From Variovorax sp. OV700 (GTDB taxonomy: Bacteria > Pseudomonadota > Gammaproteobacteria > Burkholderiales > Burkholderiaceae_C), in the NCBI RefSeq assembly GCF_900099805.1, contig NZ_FNDR01000019.1, forward strand, positions 1-64,000: a stretch of DNA of 64,000 nt, in the 5' to 3' direction. A program made the translations under genes and the position numbers. Positions 34,611 through 43,374 of this stretch are shown in pieces (the stretch's first letter is position 1; every line of letters starts with the position of its first letter). The notes under the pieces are model-generated. The model made no database searches, was not told the origin of the DNA, and saw only the letters and a program-made list of their open reading frames with translations.

Positions 34611-36677
34611 TCAGCGCCGCCGCTCCACATACGGCCGCACCTGCAACAACACGATCCTGTCGCCTACCGTCGCCCACTCGATGTCCTGATCGACCGCATT
34701 GAACGTGCGCTTCACGGCCGCCCCCACGTTGGCAAGCCGCACGACCAGCTCATCGGTCAGCACGTTGCGGCCAAGCTCCACCGGCACTTCCTTCACGCCG
34801 CCGTCCTTGTCGAGCTGCAGCGCCGTCTCCTCGGCCGAGCGGCTCAGCACCTGGATCGCCTTCGACCAGCTCGAATACATCACCTGCTCGGCCACGCGCT
34901 GGCCCTCGACCACGCGGATGCCGATGCCGCGCTTGGCCGAGATGTAGGTGACGTGCGGATGCCCGGCGTCGAAGGGGTCGCGCGTGATCATCACGCCGGC
35001 GTTGGTCGAATCGATGGCGGTCTGCACGAACACGCCCATCAGCACCGACTCGGCGCCGAAGCCCGCGGCGCTGCGCGCCTCCCAGGCTTCGGGATTGAAG
35101 ACCGAGGCCCAGACCTTCTTCACCGCGAGCTCCAGCGCGTCGCCGGTCTTGACGTTGGGCATCGTTGTGTAGAGCCCCGCGCCGCTGAAGCCGGGCAGGT
35201 CTTCCGAGTTGGACGAGCTGCGCACGAACACGCCGCCGCCGCCCAGCTGCGATTGCCATGCGGCGCGCCACGACGCCGCGGTGGCGGGATCGACCGGCCA
35301 TTTGACGATCTCGTCGCGCAACTGCGCCAGCGCCTTCTGCCTGATCTGCGGATCGCTCGCAAAGCCGGGTTGCTGCTGCATGCGTGCGATGCGGTCGGCG
35401 AGGCCGTTCGCGCGCATGAAGCGGTCGTAGTGCGCAAAGGGAATGCAGAAACCGTCGGGTACCGTGGTGGAGGGAATGCGCGCGGCCAGCACGGCGCCAA
35501 GATTGGCGGCCTTGGAACCGCACTGCGCGCTGTTGCGCGCACGCAGCGAGGCGAGCGGCAGCAGGCGGGTTTCGCGCAGGTCGGGCTTGGCGGCTTTGGC
35601 ACTGCCGGGCACCGCGCCGATGGCCGCGGTGCGCACGTTGCGCGGCGGCAGCGCGGCAACCTCGTCGGGCGTGAGGCGGCGCACCTGGTAGCCCGAGGCC
35701 GCGACCTTGAGCGCCACCCACTGGCCCGCGTGCTCGCGCAGCACGGATGCGGCATCGCGCACATAGGCATTGGGAATGCCCCAGCCCTTGGCCAGCAGGT
35801 TGACGTGCGAGAGCGCGGTAGACGGCCGCTCGGTCACCACGCCGGCCACGGGCGGCAGGTTGATCGGCACCTGGCGCAGCACGGCGATGTCGTCGGGCAA
35901 CAGCGCATTCAATGCGTTCGCGCCCGAAGCCTCGTCCACGATGCGAACGCGGCCCGTGGCCGTGCCCAGATTCATCGGCATGTAGGGCTGTTCGCGGATC
36001 AGCGCTTCCTGGCTGACGAAATCGATGCCGGCTTCCTTGGCGACCCGATCGTGCTGCGTCGAGTTGGTCTTGAACTTCACGGGCGCGAAGAAGCTGGCCT
36101 TCACCTCTGCATCCACCTGGCGCAGCAGCGCGGGCGTGAGCTGGTCGCCCTCCCAGAACTCGTAGGTGAAGCTTCCGATGTTCTGCTGCCAGCTCAGCGT
36201 GCCGAAGAGGAAGCGGCGATCGGGCACGAGATAGTTGCGGTCGATCTCTCGCTTGCCCGCGCTCGGCGCAAGCCCGGTGTCCCGCACGAAGCGAACGTGC
36301 AACTGGTAGCGCGGCGTGTCGATGTAGTAGGTGCGCACCGGCCTGGCCTGGCGGTCGACCGCGAACAGCACGTGGGCCAGCTGCATCGGCGTGCCGGGGT
36401 CGTAGACGCGCGCCAGGCTGTCGAAGTCGCCGCGACTGCGCAGCGCGGGCAGCGACGCAGGTGCCGCCACGCGCGTTGCGGGCTGCCCGGCCGCACTTTC
36501 CGGAGCGGCCTTGTTGTTCTGCTGCTGGTAGTAGGAAGGCTTGCGCGCCAGCTGGGCTTCCGCCGGCAGGATGGCGATGGACATCGCGCCCAGCGCCAGC
36601 GTCGCGAGCCAGCGCGGCTTGCTCTTGTTTCGGTAGCGCGGTTGGCCCGATACGCCTTGATATTTGTCGTTTTTCAT
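34611..36677 (-). CDS. Secreted PEP/pyruvate-dikinase-like protein (glucan water dikinase-like domain order)
   Basis: This 688-residue protein has a probable signal peptide ending near residue 41 (ILPAEA). A phosphohistidine-type segment TALSHVNLLAKGWGIPNA, with His about 291, is followed by a C-terminal PPDK_N ATP-binding domain (about 384-688: CGSKAANLG, VFVRSSSNSEDLPGFSGAGL, LLQVRPYVERRR). There is no PEP-binding TIM barrel. The order His-domain then ATP-domain and the LSHV motif are those of alpha-glucan/phosphoglucan water dikinases, not of PpsA. The N-terminal 280 residues are unrecognised. Export of an ATP-dependent enzyme is odd, and the signal may instead be a membrane anchor. The gene is divergent from a FecR-domain gene. 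Confidence 0.75.
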   Translation of the reverse strand: MKNDKYQGVSGQPRYRNKSKPRWLATLALGAMSIAILPAEAQLARKPSYYQQQNNKAAPESAAGQPATRVAAPASLPALRSRGDFDSLARVYDPGTPMQLAHVLFAVDRQARPVRTYYIDTPRYQLHVRFVRDTGLAPSAGKREIDRNYLVPDRRFLFGTLSWQQNIGSFTYEFWEGDQLTPALLRQVDAEVKASFFAPVKFKTNSTQHDRVAKEAGIDFVSQEALIREQPYMPMNLGTATGRVRIVDEASGANALNALLPDDIAVLRQVPINLPPVAGVVTERPSTALSHVNLLAKGWGIPNAYVRDAASVLREHAGQWVALKVAASGYQVRRLTPDEVAALPPRNVRTAAIGAVPGSAKAAKPDLRETRLLPLASLRARNSAQCGSKAANLGAVLAARIPSTTVPDGFCIPFAHYDRFMRANGLADRIARMQQQPGFASDPQIRQKALAQLRDEIVKWPVDPATAASWRAAWQSQLGGGGVFVRSSSNSEDLPGFSGAGLYTTMPNVKTGDALELAVKKVWASVFNPEAWEARSAAGFGAESVLMGVFVQTAIDSTNAGVMITRDPFDAGHPHVTYISAKRGIGIRVVEGQRVAEQVMYSSWSKAIQVLSRSAEETALQLDKDGGVKEVPVELGRNVLTDELVVRLANVGAAVKRTFNAVDQDIEWATVGDRIVLLQVRPYVERRR

Positions 36678-36815
36678 GCAGGGTCCCTCATTACAAGCGG
36701 TTGCCGAATGTGCGTGCGCTTCACCAAGCAGGGGGCCTGCGCTGACAGCGGCAGCGGATTCTCGCGCGTTACATATCCATTGCTTTCATCCGGTCCCGCG
36801 AACCAGAGACAAACC

Positions 36816-38819
36816 ATGAAACGCCCCGCTCTTTCCATCCTTCCTCCCCGGCCGCTGCACCGGTGGCTGCTCGGACTGGCGCTGCTGTGCCTCGGCGCGG
36901 CAGCCAGCGCACAGCAAGACCCGCCGGGCCGGGTGGCCCGCCTGAACCTGCAGGAGGGCGCGGTGAGCTTCGCGCCCGCCGGCGAAGACAGCTGGTACGA
37001 CGCGCAGCCCAATCGCCCCATCACCACCGGCGACCGGCTCTGGACCGACCGCAATGCGCGCGCTGAAGTGCACATCGGCTCGGCAACGCTGCGGATCGAC
37101 GGCCAGACGCATGTCGAGTTCTCCGAGCTGGACGACGACACCGTGCGCCTCACCGCGAACCAGGGCAACCTGCAATTGCGCGTACGCGACGACCTCTCCG
37201 GCCAGCGCGTCGAGGTCGACACCGGCAACCTTGCCGTGGTGATCGACGCACCCGGCGAATACCGCATTGCGGCCGACCCCGCCGCCGACACCACCTGGAT
37301 CGCGGTGGCCTCGGGCCGCGTCACGCTCCACGGCGAGAACGGCGAATCGCAATCGCTGGGCGCTCGGCAGCAGCTCACGGTCGGCGGCCGCAACCTGGCC
37401 GCGGTGGGCGGCGCGCCGGGGCAGAACGGCAGCTTCGATGCATGGGTGGCGGAGCGCAACCGCATCGAGGACCAGTCGATTTCCGCGCGCTACGTGTCGC
37501 GCGAAGTCGTCGGCTACCAGCAGCTCGACATCTACGGCGACTGGCAAAGCGACCCCACCTACGGCGACGTCTGGTTTCCACGCAACGTGGACGCCGAATG
37601 GGCGCCCTACCGCGACGGCCAGTGGGTGAACATCGCGCCCTGGGGCCTGACCTGGGTCGATGCCGCGCCCTGGGGCTTTGCGCCTTTCCACTATGGCCGC
37701 TGGGCCCGCGTGGGTCCGCGCTGGGCCTGGGTGCCGGGGCGGACGACCACGCGGCCGGTGTATTCGCCAGCGCTGGTTGGCTTCGTGGGCGGCGGCGCGA
37801 ACGCCACCCTGCAGATCGGCGACGGCCGCAGCGGCGTGGGCTGGTTCCCGCTGGCGCCCGGCGAGCCATGGCGGCCCGGCTATCGCGCGAGCCCGCGCTA
37901 CGTGGACCAGGTGAACCGCATGGCGGCTTACCGGAACCGGCAGGGCGAGGTGCGCAACGACTTCTATGCCAACCAGCGGATGCCGGGCGCCGTGACCGTG
38001 CTGCCGGCCGACCGCTTCGGCCGCGGCCCCTTCGGCCGGCGCGACCTGGTGCGGGTGCCGGACGACCGCTTTGCGCGCGTGCCGGTGGCGCCGGCGCCGG
38101 GAGTTCCCGTGCACAACTTCGGCAGCGGCTTTGGCCGGCCTGCGGCCGTGCTGCCGCCGCCGACCCCGCCGATGGTGCGCCAGCAGCAGGAGCTGCAGTA
38201 CGAGCAGGCGCGGCAGGCCCGGCAGATGCAGCAGGCCCAGCAGCGCGCATTGCAGGGACAACCCTCCCAGCAGCTGCAGCAACAACAGCAAATGGAATGG
38301 CAGCGCCAGCAGGGCTTGCGCCAGCAGCAGCAGCAGCAGGAGTGGCCGCAACGCGGCGCCCCGGACCAGTCGCAACAACGCCAGCAGCACCAGCAGCAGA
38401 TGCAACTCCAGCAACAGCAACATCAACAGCAGCAACAGGCGCAGCGGCAGCAGCAGGAAATGCAGCAGCGCGCCGCTGCGCAGGCGCAGGCGCAGGCGCA
38501 GGCCCAGGCACAGGCACAAGCCCAGCAGCAGTTGCAGCAGCAACAGCGGGCGGCACAGCAGCAAGCCCTGGCCCAGCAACAGATGCTGCGCCAGCAGCAA
38601 GAGGCTCAGCAACGCGCCGTCCAGGCGCAGCAGCAGCTCCAGGCACAACAGCAGGCCCAGCGCCAGGCCCAGGAAGCGCAGGTGCGCGCGATGCAGCAGC
38701 AACGCGGCTTCGCGCCGCCCCCTCAGGCCCAGCCCCAGCCGCATCCCCCTGCCCAGCCAGGCCAGCTCGGCGCCGACGAACGCCGCCGGCTCTTGACCTC
38801 TCCAGACCAGCAGCGCTGA
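36816..38819 (+). CDS. Secreted FecR-domain/DUF6600 protein with glutamine-rich tail
   Basis: This 667-residue exported protein has a signal peptide ending near residue 33 (AAASAQ), a FecR-like domain (about 40-185) and a DUF6600-type Trp/Tyr/Pro-rich region (about 215-375, WAPYRDGQWVNIAPWG and GWFPLAPGEPW). The C-terminal tail (about 450-640) is almost pure Gln with Arg, Ala and Met. I do not know a function for this family. FecR domains usually relay signals between outer-membrane receptors and anti-sigma factors, but no sigma factor is adjacent. It is divergent from the dikinase-like gene. Confidence 0.8.
   Translation: MKRPALSILPPRPLHRWLLGLALLCLGAAASAQQDPPGRVARLNLQEGAVSFAPAGEDSWYDAQPNRPITTGDRLWTDRNARAEVHIGSATLRIDGQTHVEFSELDDDTVRLTANQGNLQLRVRDDLSGQRVEVDTGNLAVVIDAPGEYRIAADPAADTTWIAVASGRVTLHGENGESQSLGARQQLTVGGRNLAAVGGAPGQNGSFDAWVAERNRIEDQSISARYVSREVVGYQQLDIYGDWQSDPTYGDVWFPRNVDAEWAPYRDGQWVNIAPWGLTWVDAAPWGFAPFHYGRWARVGPRWAWVPGRTTTRPVYSPALVGFVGGGANATLQIGDGRSGVGWFPLAPGEPWRPGYRASPRYVDQVNRMAAYRNRQGEVRNDFYANQRMPGAVTVLPADRFGRGPFGRRDLVRVPDDRFARVPVAPAPGVPVHNFGSGFGRPAAVLPPPTPPMVRQQQELQYEQARQARQMQQAQQRALQGQPSQQLQQQQQMEWQRQQGLRQQQQQQEWPQRGAPDQSQQRQQHQQQMQLQQQQHQQQQQAQRQQQEMQQRAAAQAQAQAQAQAQAQAQQQLQQQQRAAQQQALAQQQMLRQQQEAQQRAVQAQQQLQAQQQAQRQAQEAQVRAMQQQRGFAPPPQAQPQPHPPAQPGQLGADERRRLLTSPDQQR
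38478..38525 (+). repeat. (Ala-Gln)8 hexanucleotide tandem repeat
   Basis: Eight consecutive GCN-CAR codon pairs lie within the glutamine-rich tail of the FecR/DUF6600 gene. The first four copies are identical (GCGCAG). Such runs can change copy number by slippage without breaking the frame. Confidence 0.85.
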
Positions 38820-38916
38820 ACGCCGCGCGCGCGGCCGTGCATGGCGCCGCGCGCAAGCCTCTCCAGCACCGGCGCCTCCTTGGCGGCTACAGTCGCCGCC
38901 AAGGAGCGTCTTTTCC

Positions 38917-40275
38917 ATGCCCACATTCGACTTCGATCTTTTCGTCATCGGCGGCGGCAGTGGCGGCGTTCGCGCCGCGCGAATGGCCGCGCAGCAAGGC
39001 GCGCGCGTGGGATTGGCCGAGGCGGCCGAACTCGGTGGCACCTGCGTCAACGTGGGCTGCATTCCGAAGAAGCTCTACAGCTACGCAGCCGGCTATGCCG
39101 AATCCTTCGAGGAGTCCGCCGGCTACGGCTGGAAATTGCCTGAGGCGCCGCAATTCGACTGGGCCTACCTCAAGACGCAGCGCGCCAAGGAAATCACGCG
39201 GCTCAACGGTGTGTATGCCTCGCTGCTGAAGAATTCAGGCGTCACGCTGGTCACGGGGTGGGCGCAGCTGGCCGATGGCCACACGGTCGAGGTCGACGGC
39301 AAGCGGCACACGGCCCGCCATCTGCTGGTGGCCACCGGCGGCACGCCCTTCGTGCCGGAGATACCGGGACGAGAACACATCGTGACCTCCGACGCGATGT
39401 TCGATCTCAGTCCTTTTCCGAAGCGCCTGCTGGTGGTGGGCGGCGGCTACATTGCCTGCGAGTTCGCATCGATCTTCAACGGCCTGGGTGCCAAGGTGAC
39501 GCAGCTGCATCGCCGCGCGCATCTGCTCACCGGTTTTGACGACGACCTGCGGCAGTTCGTGGCGCACGAAATGGGCAAGGCGGGCGTCGACGTGCGGCTC
39601 AACATCGAGGCCACGTCGATCGCGCGCGGCCCGAACGGGCCCGTCGTCACGCTGGCGCGCGGCCAGCAGATCGACGCCGACACGGTGCTCTTTGCCACCG
39701 GTCGCGTGCCCAACACGCAGGGCCTCGGCCTGGAGGCCGCGGGCGTGGCGCTCGACGAGCGCGGCGCGATCGCGGTCGATGCGAACTACCGCAGTTCGGT
39801 GCCGTCGATCTATGCGGTGGGCGACGTTTCCACCCGCGTGCAGCTCACGCCCGTGGCGCTGGCGGAAGCGATGGTGGTGGTCGATGCCCTGTTCGGCCAG
39901 GGCAAGCGCGCCCTCGACTACGAATTCATTCCGACGGCGGTGTTCACGCACCCGAACATCGGCACCTGCGGCTACACCGAGATCGACGCGCGCGCCAGGT
40001 TCGGCGAGGTCGCGGTGTTCTCGAGCGAATTCAAGTCGCTGCGCCACACGCTTTCTGGACGCGGCGAGCGCACCTTCATGAAGCTGGTGGTGCAGAAGGC
40101 CACCGACCGCGTGGTCGGCCTGCACATGGTGGGCGCCGACGCGGGCGAGATCGTGCAGGGCTTTGCCGTGGCGATGCGCGCGGGCGCGACCAAGGCGCTG
40201 TTCGACAGCACCGTGGGCATCCACCCAACGGCGGCTGAAGAATTCGTGACCATGCGCGAACCGATGCCAGGCTAG
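38917..40275 (+). CDS. gor: Glutathione-disulfide reductase
   Basis: This 452-residue FAD flavoprotein reduces GSSG with NADPH. The FAD-binding GGGSGGVRAA is near the N-terminus, the redox-active pair lies in GTCVNVGCIPKK, the second nucleotide-binding GGGYIACEFA is around residue 173, and the dimer-interface HPTAAEEFVTMR has the catalytic His-Glu. Length is that of E. coli Gor (450). It is a monocistronic gene followed by a palindromic repeat. Confidence 0.93.
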   Translation: MPTFDFDLFVIGGGSGGVRAARMAAQQGARVGLAEAAELGGTCVNVGCIPKKLYSYAAGYAESFEESAGYGWKLPEAPQFDWAYLKTQRAKEITRLNGVYASLLKNSGVTLVTGWAQLADGHTVEVDGKRHTARHLLVATGGTPFVPEIPGREHIVTSDAMFDLSPFPKRLLVVGGGYIACEFASIFNGLGAKVTQLHRRAHLLTGFDDDLRQFVAHEMGKAGVDVRLNIEATSIARGPNGPVVTLARGQQIDADTVLFATGRVPNTQGLGLEAAGVALDERGAIAVDANYRSSVPSIYAVGDVSTRVQLTPVALAEAMVVVDALFGQGKRALDYEFIPTAVFTHPNIGTCGYTEIDARARFGEVAVFSSEFKSLRHTLSGRGERTFMKLVVQKATDRVVGLHMVGADAGEIVQGFAVAMRAGATKALFDSTVGIHPTAAEEFVTMREPMPG

Positions 40276-40338
40276 AGGAAGGGCTCGCCCCCAGTCTTCG
40301 CGCACTTCGTGTCGCTACGCCAACCCCCTACCGGGGGC

Positions 40339-40375
40339 AACACCGGCGGCCCGGCAAAGCCGGTTCCGCGGTGTT
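40339..40375. repeat. Nested palindrome between gor and panE
   Basis: AACACCG (40339-40345) pairs with CGGTGTT (40369-40375). Inside it CCGGC (40351-40355) pairs with GCCGG (40359-40363). A separate CCCCC/GGGGG pair lies just upstream (40326-40337). The whole 40276-40390 gap is GC-rich palindromic sequence, looks like an extragenic repeat, and may also terminate both convergent genes. Confidence 0.55.
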
Positions 40376-40390
40376 TCGCGAATGGGCCCC

Positions 40391-41293
40391 TCAACAGGAC
40401 CGCGGCTTACTTTCGAGCAGCTTCACCAGCACAAACAGCACGCGGTTGGCGGGCGTGGGCACGCCGAGCGCCTCGCCGCGCCGCACGACGAAGCCGTTGA
40501 GGTGATCGATTTCGCTCGGCTTGCCGCGCGCGAGGTCTTGCGCGGTCGATGAGTATTGCGAGGGCATCGTCTCTGCAATGCCGCGCACGGCGGCGTCGGT
40601 GTCGCCGGGTATGGCGACGCCTTCGGCTTTGGCGACGGCGAGGCATTCGGCCACCACGTCACGGATGACCTCGGCCACGCCCTGGCCCTTCACCACCTCG
40701 CCATAGGGCAGCTGGGTGATGGCCGATAGCGCGTTGTAGGCGCAGTTCAGAACCAGCTTGGCCCAGAGCGAGCCGCGCACGTTGTCGGAAATCTGCGTGG
40801 GCACGCCGGCCGCGGCCAGGTGTTGCGCCACCTGCTCGCTGCTGCGCGAAGGCGCGATCACCAGTTCGCCGCGGCCATGATGCTTCACGTGGCCCGGCCC
40901 GGCCATTTCGGTGGCCACGTAGACCACCGCGGCGGCCACGTCGCTGGATGTCAGCACCGAGCGCACGCGCTCGTCGTTGTCCACCCCGTTCTGCAAGGTG
41001 AGCACCAGCGCATCGGGCGAAAGATGCGGCTTGATCTGCGCCGCGGCCGATTCGGTGTCGGTGGACTTCACGCAGAACAGCACCAGGTGGGCGCCCTGCA
41101 CCGCGCTCGCTTCGGTGCTCGCGTCGAGCTTTACCTGCTCGTCGAAAGCCTTTGTCTCCAGCCGCAGCCCGTTGGCGCGCACGGCCTCCACATGCGAGGC
41201 CCGCCCGATCAGCACCACCTCGTGGCCCGCCCGCGCCAGCATGGCGCCGTAGTAGCAGCCGACTGCGCCGGCGCCCATGACTGCGACCTTCAT
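40391..41293 (-). CDS. panE: 2-dehydropantoate 2-reductase (ketopantoate reductase)
   Basis: This 300-residue NADPH-dependent enzyme reduces 2-dehydropantoate to pantoate in CoA synthesis. The Rossmann motif GAGAVGCYYGAMLARAGH and the catalytic lysine in SLWAKLVLNCAYNALSAI (KxxxN) are present. ApbA/PanE paralogues acting on other 2-oxo acids are common, so the exact substrate is not certain. It is divergent from the unrecognised gene at 41408. Confidence 0.85.
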   Translation of the reverse strand: MKVAVMGAGAVGCYYGAMLARAGHEVVLIGRASHVEAVRANGLRLETKAFDEQVKLDASTEASAVQGAHLVLFCVKSTDTESAAAQIKPHLSPDALVLTLQNGVDNDERVRSVLTSSDVAAAVVYVATEMAGPGHVKHHGRGELVIAPSRSSEQVAQHLAAAGVPTQISDNVRGSLWAKLVLNCAYNALSAITQLPYGEVVKGQGVAEVIRDVVAECLAVAKAEGVAIPGDTDAAVRGIAETMPSQYSSTAQDLARGKPSEIDHLNGFVVRRGEALGVPTPANRVLFVLVKLLESKPRSC

Positions 41294-41407
41294 TGCTTCA
41301 CCTTTCGCGGTTGTTGAGGGGAAAGCCGTCGAGGTTAAACGTTCTGAAGCCGGGCACAATCGCGCGGCCCCACAGTTCTCCAACCCTCTGCCCCCAAGGT
41401 CTCTGCC

Positions 41408-42424
41408 ATGAGCGTTTCCGCCCTTCGCCTGCGCGAAAACCTGTCTGTCGCGTTCCAGCGCGGCAAGGGGAGCGAGCAGCGCACCGGGCCACTGGGCGCG
41501 CCGGCCGTCGCAGGCGACGACCCACCGGCTGTCTACGACTACCTGGGCGACATGCAGCTGCGCTTCATGTTCACGGCGCCCGACGGCACCCAGGCGGTCG
41601 CCAAGGAGGCCGACCTGCAACGCCTGAACCTCACACCCGAGCTCGCGATGACGCAAGCGACCGTGAACACGCGCCGTGCGCGCGGCGCGCCCAAGCATGC
41701 GCTGTTCGGCCAGAGCGTCTACCAGTTCACCGGCCGCGGCAACGCGGACACCGACGCCAGCTACCTGCTGGACCGCGGCTTCTGGCGCACCCAGCTGCAG
41801 GCCTTTCCCAAGGGCGTGGTCGCGGCAATCCCGCGGCGCGGCAGCCTGTTCTTCGCGGACGCCGGCGACAGCGCTGCGACCGAAGAACTCGCGCGCATGG
41901 CATCACGCCTGCACCATGCGGCGAGCGAACATCGGGTATCGAATTTTCTGTACATCTTCGGCGCGCGGGGCTGGGAAATTCTTGGCACCCTTCCCGCCGA
42001 GGCGCCTGCGCCCAACTCCGCCGCGGGAGGCCGCCCCAGGCCGGGCAGCCGACAACCGGCCCGCGAATCCGTCGAGCCGTACGAAGAACAGGAGCTGTCT
42101 CTGTCGCTCGTCGCCAGCGGGCAGAAAACCGTCATCTACTGCCTCATCGCGAACTTCGTGCTGTCGGCCGCCGCGCGCGGAGGATCGATCCCGCCGCTGA
42201 TCGCCTCGGCGCTGTACATCGCCACGGCGGCGGTGAGCCTGTTCGGCATCGTGCGCATCTGCTCGGGGCTGGGCCATGGCACCTCGGGCAAGGTTCTGTT
42301 CATGGTGCTGGCATTCGTTCCGCTGGTGAACCTGATCGCCTTGGTCTACCTGAGTGCCAGGACCAACCGGTTGCTGCGCGCCGCCGGCTGGCGCGTGGGC
42401 TTGCTCGGCGCCAAGGCATCGTGA
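41408..42424 (+). CDS. Unrecognised protein, soluble N-terminal domain plus three C-terminal membrane helices
   Basis: I do not recognise a named family with confidence. The first about 200 residues are soluble. The part from about 95 to 170 (FWRTQLQAFPKGVVAAIPRRGSLFFAD) faintly recalls the DUF1444/YtpQ fold. After a Pro/Arg-rich linker, three hydrophobic segments follow (about 236-252, 258-286, 293-320). It has no signal peptide. The next gene starts 20 bp after the stop and is also a membrane protein of unknown function, so the two probably act together. Confidence 0.7.
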   Translation: MSVSALRLRENLSVAFQRGKGSEQRTGPLGAPAVAGDDPPAVYDYLGDMQLRFMFTAPDGTQAVAKEADLQRLNLTPELAMTQATVNTRRARGAPKHALFGQSVYQFTGRGNADTDASYLLDRGFWRTQLQAFPKGVVAAIPRRGSLFFADAGDSAATEELARMASRLHHAASEHRVSNFLYIFGARGWEILGTLPAEAPAPNSAAGGRPRPGSRQPARESVEPYEEQELSLSLVASGQKTVIYCLIANFVLSAAARGGSIPPLIASALYIATAAVSLFGIVRICSGLGHGTSGKVLFMVLAFVPLVNLIALVYLSARTNRLLRAAGWRVGLLGAKAS

Positions 42425-42443
42425 AGAAAGCCGGCGGCCCACG

Positions 42444-43343
42444 ATGAGCGGCAACAGCATGTTCGCAATCCCTGTCGGCCAGCAGGCCAGCCTGTGGCTG
42501 AGCTACGCCGTCGTGCTGATGCTGTTGCCGATATGCGCGGCGATTGCCGGCGTTGTCGTGGGCATCTCGAACCGCGGCCAGTCACCGGAAGACGGCAGCC
42601 TGGTGCGGCAGTTCCTGTTGTTCCTGGCCATCTTCGCGGCCGCAACCTGGGGCATCAGCCGCTTGCCGTCGGTTCAGTCGCGCATCAATCCAGAGGTCAA
42701 GGTCCAGGACCAGCTCCACGCGAACATCGCGTACCAGGCCATCGAAAAATACTCGCCGAGCGACTTGATCACGGTGCGGGAGGCGCTCGGCAAGGAGGTT
42801 GCCGGCGGCGCGAGCGTCGCCGATGCCTTCGAGCGCATCCGCCCGGTGTTCGCAACGCTGACCCGTGAGCGGCTGGGTTTTGCCGACCAGGCCACGGCCG
42901 TGATGTGGACCCATCTCATGCGCGACGTGCTGCAGCAGGTGAAGGCCTCCGATCCGCAGAAGTGCGTTCGCACGCTGCATCCCGTCGCGGGAAGGCCGCA
43001 TCCGCTCTCGGAGCCGGTGCTGAACGAGGCCGGCAATGCCGCCTTCCTGAAGGCGGTCGCGGATGTCTACGCTTCCGCCTCGGCCGGCATGCGCCACGAC
43101 ACCGACCGCAAGGACCCGCACGTCGAGCTGCAGGCGCTGCAGATGGAATACCGGCGCGTGATGGATCAGATGCAGGGCGAGTTCGGCGACGACGCCATCC
43201 GCACCAAGGACCCCGCGTGGCGCGAAGCGCACCCAGCCCTCTATTGCGACATGGTGCTGCGCAAGACACAGCTCATCTTGCAGCGCGAGCCGGCCATGGC
43301 GGGATCGTTGCTGCGCGCATATTGGCGCGGCGATACGAACTGA
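42444..43343 (+). CDS. Unrecognised membrane-anchored protein
   Basis: This 299-residue protein has two N-terminal hydrophobic segments (about 15-40 and 55-72) followed by a soluble, mostly helical domain of about 220 residues. I recognise no motif. A conserved-looking CVRTLHPVAGRPHPLSEPV stretch and a C-terminal CDMVLRKTQLILQREP occur. It is cotranscribed with the gene at 41408 by proximity. The amn gene follows after 31 bp, also in the same direction. Confidence 0.7.
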   Translation: MSGNSMFAIPVGQQASLWLSYAVVLMLLPICAAIAGVVVGISNRGQSPEDGSLVRQFLLFLAIFAAATWGISRLPSVQSRINPEVKVQDQLHANIAYQAIEKYSPSDLITVREALGKEVAGGASVADAFERIRPVFATLTRERLGFADQATAVMWTHLMRDVLQQVKASDPQKCVRTLHPVAGRPHPLSEPVLNEAGNAAFLKAVADVYASASAGMRHDTDRKDPHVELQALQMEYRRVMDQMQGEFGDDAIRTKDPAWREAHPALYCDMVLRKTQLILQREPAMAGSLLRAYWRGDTN

Positions 43344-43374
43344 TAAGGCCGCGGCGGCATTGCACAATGCCGAC

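Noticed and set aside
38169-38815. The CAG-rich tract as a possible CRISPR or satellite array
   Set aside because: There is no constant repeat-spacer unit. It is one in-frame coding region of Gln codons.
34953-38819. A 1288-codon plus-strand open frame reading through the dikinase-like gene into the FecR gene
   Set aside because: The first half is the antisense shadow of the minus-strand gene. Only the part from ATG 36816, with its signal peptide and FecR domain, is real.
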